In this document: piece after piece, positions 27,336-34,922 of the stretch | How the letters are laid out: every line of letters starts with the position of its first letter | How positions within the stretch are numbered: the stretch's first letter is position 1 | Source of the DNA: UMGS692 sp963653425 | Lineage (GTDB): Bacteria; Bacillota; Clostridia; Christensenellales; CAG-314 | Direction: 5' to 3' | Assembly (NCBI GenBank): GCA_963653425.1 | Contig: CAVJWC010000001.1 | Coordinates: 186,001 to 250,000, forward strand | DNA: 64,000 nucleotides | Made by a program: the position numbers and the translations under genes | The notes under the pieces: generated by a model | Databases searched by the model: none | What the model saw: only the letters and a program-made list of their open reading frames with translations | What the model was told of the DNA's origin: nothing

Positions 27336-27364
27336 ATTATATCACGACTTGAGTTTTTTTTCAA
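27336..27364 (-). promoter_or_regulatory. Promoter of the mnmA operon
   Basis: TTGAAA (27359-27364), 17-base spacer, TATAAT (27336-27341) on the minus strand. Transcription would start near 27329, at the outer end of repeat copy B. Confidence 0.8.
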
Positions 27365-27635
27365 TAGTTTATCCGTTAATATTTGAGTCCGACTTACCTT
27401 ATAAATCGATTTTTAGCGAAAAAGGCTCGCAATTTTAATAAAAAGAGATATATTCGCAAAATTTCAGGAATAATTCTGCGGAGACAAAAAAATATGAATA
27501 TAAATAAGTTTTGCGTGTTTTTATATATCGTAAAACGTATTTTTATGCGGTTGTTTTATAAATGAATTTTTATTATGGATTTTTAATATAATACAAAAGA
27601 GAATGTATCGTTTAATATTGTTTTTATGGTTTATT
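27365..27635. other. AT-rich intergenic stretch with a weak 23-codon reading frame
   Basis: This gap between folA and the mnmA promoter is clearly more AT-rich than its surroundings. On the plus strand an ATG at 27494 with GGAG ten bases upstream opens 23 codons to 27565, encoding a short cationic, hydrophobic peptide (starts MNINKFCVFLYIV). No good promoter is visible and I do not annotate it as a gene. No convincing terminator for folA was found here. Confidence 0.4.
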
Positions 27636-28148
27636 TCAGGCGTTTCGGTTGAATTTTTTAACGGCGACGTTTTTGTATTCAACAAAACGGATTTCGTAGC
27701 CGTTGTCTTCCGTCGGTTCGGATTCGGAAAGAATAACCCAGTTTTCAAGAGCGTCGAGATCGGGGAAAAACTTGTCGGGATTCTGCGCTTCGGCGTTTAC
27801 CTTCGTGATTATCGCGCCGTCACAGTAATCGAGAAGTTCTTTATACACGGAAGCTCCGCCGATTACGAAAACGTCGTCAGCGGTTTCGCCGAGCAAAGCA
27901 AACAAATCGCTCACGCTTCCAACGACTTCGTAGCCTTCGCCTTGCGGAAGATTTCGGCTTAAAACGATATTTCTTCTGTTCTTCAAAGGCTTACCGTTCG
28001 GGAAAGACCGCAGAGTGTTACTTCCGAGAACGACGGTTTTGCCTTGGGTTAAGGAGCGAAAATGTTTCATATCCGCAGGAAGACTGAAAAGCAGGTCGTT
28101 ATTACGTCCGATCGCCCAATTTTTATCGCAAACAGCTATAAGTTTCAT
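27636..28148 (-). CDS. folA: Dihydrofolate reductase
   Basis: NADPH-dependent enzyme that regenerates tetrahydrofolate. The 170 residues show the N-terminal AVCDKNWAIGRNNDLLFSLP with the substrate loop, KTVVLGSNTLRSFP for NADPH binding, and VFVIGGASVYKEL. ATG at 28148 has GAGGAG six bases upstream. It follows thyA by 60 bases; thyA produces the dihydrofolate that this enzyme reduces, so the pair forms one functional unit. Confidence 0.96.
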   Translation of the reverse strand: MKLIAVCDKNWAIGRNNDLLFSLPADMKHFRSLTQGKTVVLGSNTLRSFPNGKPLKNRRNIVLSRNLPQGEGYEVVGSVSDLFALLGETADDVFVIGGASVYKELLDYCDGAIITKVNAEAQNPDKFFPDLDALENWVILSESEPTEDNGYEIRFVEYKNVAVKKFNRNA

Positions 28149-28208
28149 TCGTTTCTCCTCTCTTTAATCGCGACAGGCTTTTAAGTTAAATCAGCGCAAG
28201 CAATAAGG

Positions 28209-29039
28209 TTATACGGCGACTTCGAATTTATATTCGGTTTTGTCGTAGCGGTAGTTCTCCATCGAGAAATCCGACACTTTGAAGGCGTAAAAATCGGTAA
28301 TATCGGGATTTGCTCGGAAAACGGGAGCGTCAAACGTTTCGCCTTCGATCATACGTCTTACGGCGTCTTCGTGGCGATCATAAATATGAGCGTCGGCGAT
28401 AACGTGGACGAGTTCGCCCGCCTGAAGCCCCGAACACTGAGCAAGCATAGTCAATAAAACCGCGTACTGAACGACGTTCCAGTTGTTAGCGACAGCCATA
28501 TCCTGAGAACGCTGATTAAGCACGGCGTTGAGCTTTTTGCCCGAAACGTTGAGCGTCAGACTGTAAGCGCAGGGATAAAGGCGCATTTCGTGAAGGTCGC
28601 TGTGAACGTACATATTGGCAAGAATTCTTCTTGACTGAGGGTTGTGTTTAAGGTCGAAAAGTATTCTGTCGACCTGATCGAATTCGCCTTCGGGATAGAT
28701 ACTCTTCTGAGCAAGCTGATAGCCGTAAGCCTTTCCTATCGTTCCGTTTTCGTCCGCCCAACTGTCCCAGACGTGAGAATTGAGTTCGGAGAGTTTATTG
28801 GACTTTTTCTGCCATATCCAAAGCATTTCGTCGATAGCGGACTTCCACGCCGTTCTTCTGAGCGTCATTATCGGGAATTCTTCCGAAAGGTCGTATCTGT
28901 TTACGAGGCAGAACTTTTTAACCGTATGAGCTTTCGTTCCGTCGCTCCATACGGGACGAACGTCAAGTTCGGTGTCTCTGTATCCGTTTTCGAGAATGTC
29001 ACGGCAGTTATCGATAAATATCAAATCGGCTTTACTCAT
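28209..29039 (-). CDS. thyA: Thymidylate synthase ThyA
   Basis: Methylates dUMP to dTMP using methylenetetrahydrofolate. The 276 residues contain the catalytic cysteine in LYPCAYSLTLNV, the phosphate-binding arginines in QSRRILANM, NQRSQDMAVANNWNVVQYA, and HIYDRH for dUMP. The form YPCAY differs from the enterobacterial APCH but is seen in clostridial-type enzymes. I chose ATG at 29039 with AGAGGGG upstream rather than a longer open frame that would overlap the preceding gene. The gene comes between the cyuA-like gene and folA. Confidence 0.96.
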   Translation of the reverse strand: MSKADLIFIDNCRDILENGYRDTELDVRPVWSDGTKAHTVKKFCLVNRYDLSEEFPIMTLRRTAWKSAIDEMLWIWQKKSNKLSELNSHVWDSWADENGTIGKAYGYQLAQKSIYPEGEFDQVDRILFDLKHNPQSRRILANMYVHSDLHEMRLYPCAYSLTLNVSGKKLNAVLNQRSQDMAVANNWNVVQYAVLLTMLAQCSGLQAGELVHVIADAHIYDRHEDAVRRMIEGETFDAPVFRANPDITDFYAFKVSDFSMENYRYDKTEYKFEVAV

Positions 29040-29106
29040 TTTTCCCCTCTGAAAATCTTTTATAAAAACTTCCTTATGCAACCGGCGATAAAAAGCGCAA
29101 TAACTT

Positions 29107-30375
29107 TTATTTTTCCAGCATAATTTCAAGGATTTCCTTGTCCGTGGACTGCATTCCTCTGGAAGCCATACGTCCTACGTTGGCAATGGTTTTATCTACA
29201 CTTTCGTCAACGATACCGCAACTGTCGGGATAACGTTTTCCGTCCATCGCAATGAAAAAGGCGTTAAACGCAGCGTCAAGACCGCAGGCTATTTTTGCCG
29301 CGCAACTTGCCTTTGCTCCGTCGCAAACTACGCCTATATCGTCGGCAAGGGTGTTTATAATCGTATCGCGGATAACCTTCTCGGAATATCCGAGCATAAA
29401 CGCAAGACCGCTCACCGCTCCGCATGTTGCGGAAATCGCTCCGCAGAAAGCGGACAATCTTCCTATCGACGTTTTCTGATAAACCGTCATAAGATTGGAA
29501 AAAGCCAAAGCCCTGTCGAGCGTTTCTTCGGGAATACCGTTTTCACGCGCGTATACTACGAGAGGAACGCTGCTTGCGATTCCCTGATTACCGCTACCGC
29601 TGTTGGTTACTACGGGCAAAGTGCAACCGCACATTCTCGCTTCGCTTGCAGCAGCCGTGTATGCTTTCATCTTTGCGTAGATACTGTCGGGACTGTGGCG
29701 CGCGGTAGACTTACCTATACCTACGCCGTAATCGCGTTCAAGACCTTCGCAGGCGATGGCGTAATTATACTGCTTCTGAAGTCTTATCGCCGGCAAAACG
29801 TTATCGAGAGGCGCGTTTTGGGCGTAATCGTAAATTCTTTCGAAATTAAGAGAATCTCTCGGCGTTAAAGCTCCGCAATATTTGTTTGCGTCTTCTTTCT
29901 TTTCAAGAAGAATCTCGCCGTTTTTCGTTACTCTGACTATGTTGTTGTGAAGGTCTTTTATTTCTACTTCGCAGGAATTTTCTCCGCTAAGAAGAGTGAT
30001 AACGATATGAAGATTGCAGGAAGAATTGAGATTATACACTTTGCATTCGTGATTTTTCAGGAAATTTTTGGCTTCGCCACGCTGTTCGGGCGTAACTTCC
30101 GAAAGAACCTGAAGCTCGAGAGAACTCTTACCGCCGATAATACCGAGAATCGCGCTCGCCTGAATACCCGTCATGTTGTCGGAATTGGGAACGACCACGG
30201 ATTTTACGTTTTTAATTATATTTCCGCTGCATCCGATTTTCACCGAGTCGGGCATTTCTCCGAGAACTTCTCTCGCGTAAGCTGCCGCGTAAGCGATAGC
30301 GATAGGCTCGGTACAGCCCTGAGCCACTACGAGTTCTTCAAGCAAAATCTTATCAAAAGTGTCATAATAATTCAT
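29107..30375 (-). CDS. UPF0597 / L-cysteine desulfidase-like (serine dehydratase alpha family)
   Basis: A 422-residue member of the UPF0597 family (CyuA/YhaM, related to the alpha part of iron-sulfur serine dehydratases). Relatives break L-cysteine to pyruvate, ammonia and sulfide. Supporting sequence: VAQGCTEPIAIAYAAA near the N-terminus, CGCTLPVVTNSGSGNQG, and the cysteine-rich CDGAKASCAAKIACG, where cysteines can hold an Fe-S cluster. I chose ATG at 30375 with AAGGAG upstream; a longer frame is open but has no ribosome binding site. Substrate could be cysteine or another beta-substituted amino acid. It leads the thyA-folA transcript. Confidence 0.87.
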   Translation of the reverse strand: MNYYDTFDKILLEELVVAQGCTEPIAIAYAAAYAREVLGEMPDSVKIGCSGNIIKNVKSVVVPNSDNMTGIQASAILGIIGGKSSLELQVLSEVTPEQRGEAKNFLKNHECKVYNLNSSCNLHIVITLLSGENSCEVEIKDLHNNIVRVTKNGEILLEKKEDANKYCGALTPRDSLNFERIYDYAQNAPLDNVLPAIRLQKQYNYAIACEGLERDYGVGIGKSTARHSPDSIYAKMKAYTAAASEARMCGCTLPVVTNSGSGNQGIASSVPLVVYARENGIPEETLDRALAFSNLMTVYQKTSIGRLSAFCGAISATCGAVSGLAFMLGYSEKVIRDTIINTLADDIGVVCDGAKASCAAKIACGLDAAFNAFFIAMDGKRYPDSCGIVDESVDKTIANVGRMASRGMQSTDKEILEIMLEK

Positions 30376-30458
30376 TTCAGTTTCTCCTTCGCCGTTTATA
30401 ACGATTATCTTTTGTATCAAAAAAACGCGTGCTGCGCGCCGTATATAGTCACTTAAGT

Positions 30459-30487
30459 TATTATATCAAAAATTCGGCTTAATGTAA
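30459..30487 (-). promoter_or_regulatory. Promoter of cyuA-like-thyA-folA
   Basis: TTTACA (30482-30487), 17-base spacer, TATAAT (30459-30464) on the minus strand. Confidence 0.82.
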
Positions 30488-30759
30488 ACCTTAATACAAG
30501 CTTTTTTATCGCTTTATAAAGAACTTTTGCTCTCTTCTGCTTTTTTGCTAAATAACGGACGTGCGTTTTTACAAACGCAAAAAATACGCTTAATATCGAT
30601 TAAAATAACTTAATATTTCTTATTGATTTTTATAAGAAACAGAAAAATTTTGTCGTTATTCAAAATCACCGTATATTTATACCGTATATTTATTCGGTTT
30701 TTACGTTTTGCGAAGAAATGAGAATGACTTTTATCTTAAAATACTTTTGCGATAAAGAC
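30488..30759. other. Divergent AT-rich intergenic region
   Basis: Separates the minus-strand cyuA-like promoter from the plus-strand queT promoter. It is AT-rich and contains a short direct repeat CCGTATATTTAT near 30669-30692. I see no reading frame with a ribosome binding site and no RNA gene. Confidence 0.5.
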
Positions 30760-30788
30760 TTGCCTTTTAGGGAAATTTGTGGTACAAT
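30760..30788 (+). promoter_or_regulatory. Promoter of queT
   Basis: TTGCCT (30760-30765), 17-base spacer, TACAAT (30783-30788). Transcription should begin near 30794-30796, right at the first base of the riboswitch stem. Confidence 0.82.
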
Positions 30789-30793
30789 CTCGG

Positions 30794-30853
30794 AGTCGGT
30801 GCTAGGGAACCCGACCTGCCTCGGCGAAAGCTCGGGCAAATCAAAACTAGGAG
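30794..30853 (+). ncRNA. Probable preQ1-type riboswitch in front of queT
   Basis: The 5' stem GTCGG (30795-30799) pairs with CCGAC (30811-30815). Its loop contains CTAG (30802-30805), which can pair with the CTAG at 30847-30850 in an A-rich tail (CAAAACTAGGAG), forming an H-type pseudoknot that overlaps the AGGAG ribosome binding site. This layout, the loop GGTGCTAG and the A-rich tail resemble preQ1 class I RNAs, and the downstream gene is the queuosine-precursor transporter. Unlike class I, a separate hairpin (TGCC...GGCA, 30817-30838, GAAA loop) lies between the stem and the tail, more like class II. Class assignment is therefore open. Binding would hide the ribosome site and lower transporter synthesis. 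Confidence 0.78.
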
Positions 30854-30859
30854 ATTTTT

Positions 30860-31330
30860 ATGAAGGAAAACTTTCTTAAAACCTGCGCGGTCAACGGTAT
30901 CGTTGCCGCCCTTTATTTCGTGCTTACTTACTTTCTTCAACCTATAGCTTTTTCGCCCGTCTTTCAGGTAAGATTAGGTGAAGCGCTGACGATTCTGCCC
31001 TTCCTTTTCGGCAACTCTTATATAGGCTTGACTTTAGGCTGTTTTTTCGCTAATCTCGGTTCGCCTTTCGGAATATGGGACGCAATTCTCGGCAGTCTCG
31101 TTACGCTTATCGCGGGCTATATAACTTCAAAAATCAAAAACGTTTATCTTGCGCCCCTTCCGCCCGTGCTTCTCAACGCTTTCATTCTTCCCGTTATCTG
31201 GAAATTTTGCGGAAACGACGTCGTTTATATCGAAAGTATGCTTTCTCTTCTTCTGACGCAAAGCGTAACGATATACGCGCTGGGTATTCCTCTCGCTATG
31301 GCGGTCAAAAAATACGCGCTTAAAAAATAA
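30860..31330 (+). CDS. queT: QueT family queuosine-precursor transporter
   Basis: Membrane protein of 156 residues in the QueT (COG4708) family, the substrate-specific S component of ECF-type importers for preQ1 or related queuine precursors. About five hydrophobic segments are visible. The motif VRLGEALTILPFLFG and NLGSPFGIWDAILGSLVTL are characteristic. ATG at 30860 with AGGAG six bases upstream, which is also the pseudoknot strand of the riboswitch. No ECF energising module or queuosine synthesis genes occur in the window, so a shared module elsewhere is likely. Confidence 0.93.
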   Translation: MKENFLKTCAVNGIVAALYFVLTYFLQPIAFSPVFQVRLGEALTILPFLFGNSYIGLTLGCFFANLGSPFGIWDAILGSLVTLIAGYITSKIKNVYLAPLPPVLLNAFILPVIWKFCGNDVVYIESMLSLLLTQSVTIYALGIPLAMAVKKYALKK

Positions 31331-31359
31331 AGTCCGCTTTTTAAGGCAGACTTTATTTG
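31326..31359. terminator. Bidirectional terminator between queT and DUF4097 gene
   Basis: Ten-base stem AAATAAAGTC / GACTTTATTT with an inner two-base helix. It overlaps the queT stop codon. Because A and T runs flank both sides, it can serve the convergent gene as well. Confidence 0.7.
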
Positions 31360-31453
31360 ATTTTGAGCTTAAAGGGCTTTATCCTTATAGATTCCCTCTT
31401 TTCGGGATAGAGTTAACGTTAACGCGTAATTTCGTGAGCTTTAGCGCGCGGAA

Positions 31454-32539
31454 CTACTTAACGTAGAGATTTCCGAGGGTTGTGCTGACGTTAACGGAAG
31501 TTTTTCCGTTGCCGAAAACGTACCTTTCGCCGTCGTTTTCAAAAGAAAGTCTGGTTCTTAAACTTCCGCGCGAAGAATCGAAAACGACTTCGGCTCCGAC
31601 CTCTTCCGTCAAAACGAGCGTTACTCCTCCGCTCACCGTATCGACGTTGATTTTCTCGCAGTTACCGAGCTTTACGCAGACGTTTCCGTTCGTAGAGCTT
31701 GCTTTAATGCGACTTGCGGACGCTTGGTCTATTTCCGCGTCGCCCGAAACGGTTTCGAGAGCGATTTTACCGTCGATCAGCAGATTATATAAATCTATAT
31801 CGCCGTTTGTGGCGTTTGCGGTAATCGAATCGGCTTTTGCTTTTTCAATCGTCAGGTCGCCCGAAACGCAATCCGCGGTAATTGCCCCGTCAATATCGAC
31901 TTCTTTGATTTGCACGTCGCCGCTCATGGTGTTCAACTGTAAGTTTTCGGACGAAAACGCGCTTACTGTTATATCGCCCGATACTGCCGTCAGCTGAGCT
32001 TTTTCGCCCGATTTAATTATATTTACGTTGATATCTCCGCTTGTCGTTTCAACGGTAAATTTGTCTTCCGTAACGATTTTTTCAAGCACGACGTTGCCCG
32101 AAACGGTAGTTACACTCATTTCTTCGCAATTCATTTCCTCGCAGAAAACCGACGCGCTTACGGTTTTTACGCATATTCCGACGCCTGCCGGAAGTTCTAT
32201 TTCAACGTTCTTTTCTTCGATTTCGGCAACGTTTTTGCCCGACGCCGCGTAATGAACGGTCAGAACGTCGTTTTTAACCAGCGAATGAACTTTATATTCT
32301 TCCGTAAGCTCTTCGTCGCAGGTTTCTTTTATGCGAACGGTTTCGTCATGACTTTTAACTATACGAACTTTTCCGCGAATCCAGTTGATAAACACTTTTT
32401 CCAGCGAACTTCCGTCGTATTCGGCGTTACCTTTAACGTATTCCTCCGAATTGTCGTAAACCTCGCAAGCCGAACAGCTCACGGCTTTACTTAACTTGTT
32501 TTTTAGGGTCTCGGCAAAATATTTCATGTTATTTTCCAT
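31454..32539 (-). CDS. DUF4097 beta-strand repeat protein
   Basis: A 361-residue protein whose C-terminal two thirds is a right-handed beta-helix-like array of about 20-residue units with the pattern VSGDI.V (ETTSGDINV, TAVSGDITV, NTMSGDVQI, DCVSGDLTI and so on), the hallmark of DUF4097. The first 100 residues are a separate acidic region without a signal peptide or membrane segment, so it is probably cytoplasmic. Relatives are often next to PspC or membrane-stress genes, but none is present here. ATG at 32539 has AAGGAG six bases upstream. Function unknown. Confidence 0.85.
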   Translation of the reverse strand: MENNMKYFAETLKNKLSKAVSCSACEVYDNSEEYVKGNAEYDGSSLEKVFINWIRGKVRIVKSHDETVRIKETCDEELTEEYKVHSLVKNDVLTVHYAASGKNVAEIEEKNVEIELPAGVGICVKTVSASVFCEEMNCEEMSVTTVSGNVVLEKIVTEDKFTVETTSGDINVNIIKSGEKAQLTAVSGDITVSAFSSENLQLNTMSGDVQIKEVDIDGAITADCVSGDLTIEKAKADSITANATNGDIDLYNLLIDGKIALETVSGDAEIDQASASRIKASSTNGNVCVKLGNCEKINVDTVSGGVTLVLTEEVGAEVVFDSSRGSLRTRLSFENDGERYVFGNGKTSVNVSTTLGNLYVK

Positions 32540-32560
32540 ATAAATCTCCTTGATTATCAG

Positions 32561-32590
32561 ATTTTACGTTATGTCGTTTTATTCCCGTAA
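32561..32590 (-). promoter_or_regulatory. Possible promoter of DUF4097 gene
   Basis: TTACGG (32585-32590), 18-base spacer, TAAAAT (32561-32566) on the minus strand. The -35 hexamer is weak. The inverted pair TTTATTCCC/GGGAAATAAA (about 32578-32606) overlaps it and resembles part of the dispersed repeat. Confidence 0.35.
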
Positions 32591-32705
32591 GCTATTGGGA
32601 AATAAAAAATTGAACGGTTAACCTTTCTGCTTATAAAGACGACGGCTTATTCTTTTCCGTCCGTAATACGCAAAAATTTTCGTAAATTTTTTTGTAAATT
32701 TTTTC

Positions 32706-32780
32706 AAGCGTTGCGTTCTTTATCGCTAATTGCCGATTTATTTCCGTAAAAATATGAGTGAGAATGAAGGAAACACTAAA
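32706..32780 (+). repeat. Dispersed intergenic repeat, copy C
   Basis: Begins AAGCGTTGCGTTCTTTATCG and ends GTGAGAATGAAGGAAACACT. The middle CCGATTTATTTCCGTAAAA matches copy A at 14582. The right end is diverged from the GAACGAACGGAACGC consensus. Confidence 0.6.
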
Positions 32781-32813
32781 AAACAGCCCGAACTTTTAAG
32801 TCCGAGGCTGTTT
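32781..32813 (-). terminator. Terminator downstream of Nudix gene
   Basis: Stem AAACAGCC / GGCTGTTT, extended by further pairs around the loop, followed by T residues on the minus strand. It lies about 160 bases after the Nudix stop codon, next to repeat copy C. Confidence 0.7.
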
Positions 32814-32881
32814 CTTTGTTAAGACAGGCGTCCTTTTGCGGGTAAAACTTTCTTTGGCAAAATCCGCCTTTTTGCGCTTGG

Positions 32882-32965
32882 TGGCGAAAAGCCGCATTTT
32901 TTTCGTAACGCTTTTCAGCGTTCTGTTTCAACGCGTTTTCAGCCGAAAATCTGCGTTTTTCAGGC
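32882..32965. repeat. Cluster of TTTTCAG motifs and small hairpins
   Basis: TTTTCAG occurs at 32912, 32936 and 32957, each flanked by CG-rich bases (CGCTTTTCAGCG, CGCGTTTTCAGCCG, GCGTTTTTCAGGCG), spaced 24 and 21 bases. A hairpin GTGGC/GCCGC with a run of T precedes them. The stretch 32540-32971 otherwise contains only the possible promoter, copy C and the terminator; no gene is seen. Confidence 0.4.
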
Positions 32966-32971
32966 GTTTTT

Positions 32972-33559
32972 TTACAGCATTTTAAGCATAATGGCAGACC
33001 AGCTTTCCATCTTATCCGAAAGCTTTTTTGCTTCTTTCAAAGGCATCCATTCGCCCGTCATCTTTTCCGTTTCTCTGACTTTAACGTCGCCGTCACGGAG
33101 TTTTATAAGATAACATATTCCGAAGTGAACTTCTCCTACCTGCGTGGAATTATCGTTGATACAGCCGAAGGGAAGGATTTCGTAATCGCCGTTTATAAAG
33201 ACTTCTTCGTGAAGTTCGCGTAGCATTCCGTGTTTTATAAGCTCGTCGCCCTTATCGTTTTCTCCGAAGCTGTCCGACGGATTTATGTGTCCGCCCACTC
33301 CGACGGAATATTTATCGTGAAGGCGGGTTTCCGTCTGTTTTTTCGTCCTTTTCATAACGAAAACGCTATCGCCCCTGACTACCGCCATATACGGTATTAT
33401 CTGTTTAAGCGTAAAATCGTTTTCGGCTTCGTTTCTCGGAACGAAAAACAGGTTGCCCGAAACTGTATCGGAAAAATTCTCGGGCAAAGAAAACAGCTCG
33501 CTTTCCGACTGACCGATAGAGTCTATAAGATTTCTGCGGATAACCATTACTTTTTCCAT
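32972..33559 (-). CDS. Nudix hydrolase superfamily protein
   Basis: A 195-residue Nudix protein. The Nudix box is present in slightly altered form: GVGGHINP, then Glu 106 in KGDELIKH, then RELHEEV (Arg 114, Glu 115, Glu 118, Glu 119) with the metal-binding glutamates intact. An N-terminal segment (residues 1-55) precedes the fold. Substrate unknown; it lacks features of MutT or ADP-ribose subgroups that I could name. The start codon is one base after the stop of the recombinase gene, and its AAGGAG site lies inside that gene, so the two are translated together. Confidence 0.85.
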   Translation of the reverse strand: MEKVMVIRRNLIDSIGQSESELFSLPENFSDTVSGNLFFVPRNEAENDFTLKQIIPYMAVVRGDSVFVMKRTKKQTETRLHDKYSVGVGGHINPSDSFGENDKGDELIKHGMLRELHEEVFINGDYEILPFGCINDNSTQVGEVHFGICYLIKLRDGDVKVRETEKMTGEWMPLKEAKKLSDKMESWSAIMLKML

Positions 33560-33560
33560 A

Positions 33561-34505
33561 TCATTTTCTCCTTGTCGTGAACTTACACAACATCTTGTCT
33601 ACGCACTTTTTCTTCTGTTCTAAATTGGGATGAACGTACATATTCAGCGTCGTCTTTATGTCCGAATGCCCTAAAAGCACGCTTACCGTTTTGTAGTCGC
33701 AGTCGCTTTCGATACATCTCGTGGCAAAGGTATGCCTCAGTCCGTGAAACTTTATCGCGGGAAGGTCAAGTTTTTTAACGAGCGCTTCGAAATGTCTTCT
33801 CATCGAACGCGGATCGAGCGGTTCGTAATCGTTTGTAAGAAGATAAACGTCGGGATTAAGCACGCTGCACAGCGGTTTAAGCAAGGAATATAATTCTTTT
33901 CCCATCGGAATATCTCTCTCGGAATTCATAGTCTTGGGGTTCCCCGCAATAAGCGCGGTTTTGGCGTCTTTACCCTGAACTCTGATTCTCTGAAGCGTTC
34001 TCGATATATGAATAACGCCCTCTTTTACGTCCACGTCCGAAAATTTCAGCGCACAGATTTCGCCTATACGCATTCCCGTACAAAGGCAGATATATACGCC
34101 GAGATTCCTGAAACTCAGATTGCGTTTTACGTATTCCATTACTTTCTTCTGATTCGCAACGGACATTACGGGGCAATCCTTTTTCTTTTCGGGCGGATAT
34201 TCTATATCTGCCTGAAAGAAATCGCACATTCCGTATTTCGCTCCGAATTTCAGAACGGTTTTGATAACTGCAACTATATCCTTTATGCTTTTGTTGGACA
34301 AGCCTTCCTTCGCTTTGTCTTTTACAAAACTCTGAAGCTCGTTTTCGGAAAGGCTTCCGGTTCCTCCGAAAGACGGAAGAATATGTATCCGAAGATAAGT
34401 TTCGTAAATCTGATAAGAAGAGTCTTTAAGCAGTCCTTTTTTGCGCGCAAGCCAAAGCTCTGCGATTTCGCCGAAAGTTTTTTTCTCTGTAGATTCTGTA
34501 ACCAT
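33561..34505 (-). CDS. Tyrosine-type site-specific recombinase/integrase
   Basis: A 314-residue tyrosine recombinase with an N-terminal SAM-like core-binding domain (about 10-100) and a catalytic domain. All catalytic residues are visible: Arg 146 (TGMRIGE), Lys 191, His 254 and Arg 257 (HGLRH), His 280 (LGHSD) and the nucleophile Tyr 290 (LNMYVHP). It resembles integrases of phages and conjugative elements more than XerC/D, but no excisionase, phage or transfer gene is near it and codon use matches its surroundings. ATG at 34505 with GGGG upstream. It is followed by a coupled Nudix gene. Could be a domesticated remnant or an invertase with a target elsewhere. Confidence 0.9.
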   Translation of the reverse strand: MVTESTEKKTFGEIAELWLARKKGLLKDSSYQIYETYLRIHILPSFGGTGSLSENELQSFVKDKAKEGLSNKSIKDIVAVIKTVLKFGAKYGMCDFFQADIEYPPEKKKDCPVMSVANQKKVMEYVKRNLSFRNLGVYICLCTGMRIGEICALKFSDVDVKEGVIHISRTLQRIRVQGKDAKTALIAGNPKTMNSERDIPMGKELYSLLKPLCSVLNPDVYLLTNDYEPLDPRSMRRHFEALVKKLDLPAIKFHGLRHTFATRCIESDCDYKTVSVLLGHSDIKTTLNMYVHPNLEQKKKCVDKMLCKFTTRRK

Positions 34506-34563
34506 AACAACTTCCCCTTTTCTGAATTTTTGTTACAGAACCGTTTAATTGCAGCACTAAAAA

Positions 34564-34590
34564 ACACGCCCCGCTACATGCAAGGCGTGT
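34564..34590 (-). terminator. Terminator of the glutamate mutase operon
   Basis: Stem ACACGCC / GGCGTGT with a 13-base loop, followed by six T on the minus strand. It separates the catabolic operon from the recombinase. Confidence 0.82.
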
Positions 34591-34602
34591 AATTTGTTTT
34601 AA

Positions 34603-34920
34603 TTAAAGATCGAACGTAATATCGAAAAGAGGTGCGTGCTGCTGAGCTCCGTAAACGTCGGATTCGCAGATAGCTCCGCTGCAGTAAGGTCTTTCGATGG
34701 TTATTTTTATTGCCTTGGCAGGTTTGAATTCTACTATCGTCATAACCTTGGAAGGATCGATTTTATAAAGCTTTGCGATAAGTTCGGGAGTTATAATCTT
34801 CTTTTCGCAAACCTTATTGAACGTATCCCAATCTTTGAAGATTATATCGAGGGTTAATTCGTAAGGACCGCTGTTTTTGCTTCTGATAACAGACGCTACG
34901 TCTTGAATAGAATATTTCAT
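34603..34920 (-). CDS. DUF4387 protein
   Basis: A 105-residue protein of the DUF4387 family, recognised by KNSGPYELTLDIIFKD and the tail with YGAQQHAPLFDI. In other genomes this domain is fused to, or encoded next to, AtuA-type (DUF1446) proteins, and here too it follows one by two bases, with its AAGGAG site inside the AtuA-like gene. It is probably the small subunit of a two-protein enzyme. Being the last gene of the glutamate mutase operon, it may act on mesaconate or a later intermediate (inference). Confidence 0.85.
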   Translation of the reverse strand: MKYSIQDVASVIRSKNSGPYELTLDIIFKDWDTFNKVCEKKIITPELIAKLYKIDPSKVMTIVEFKPAKAIKITIERPYCSGAICESDVYGAQQHAPLFDITFDL

Positions 34921-34922
34921 AA

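Noticed and set aside
33561..34505. Prophage or integrative element anchored by the tyrosine recombinase
   Set aside because: No structural phage, transfer, replication or excisionase genes on either side; neighbours are metabolic operons with normal composition.
34564..34590. Inverted repeat beside the recombinase as an attachment site
   Set aside because: It has the stem, loop and T run of a terminator for the catabolic operon, and no matching copy was found on the other side of the recombinase.
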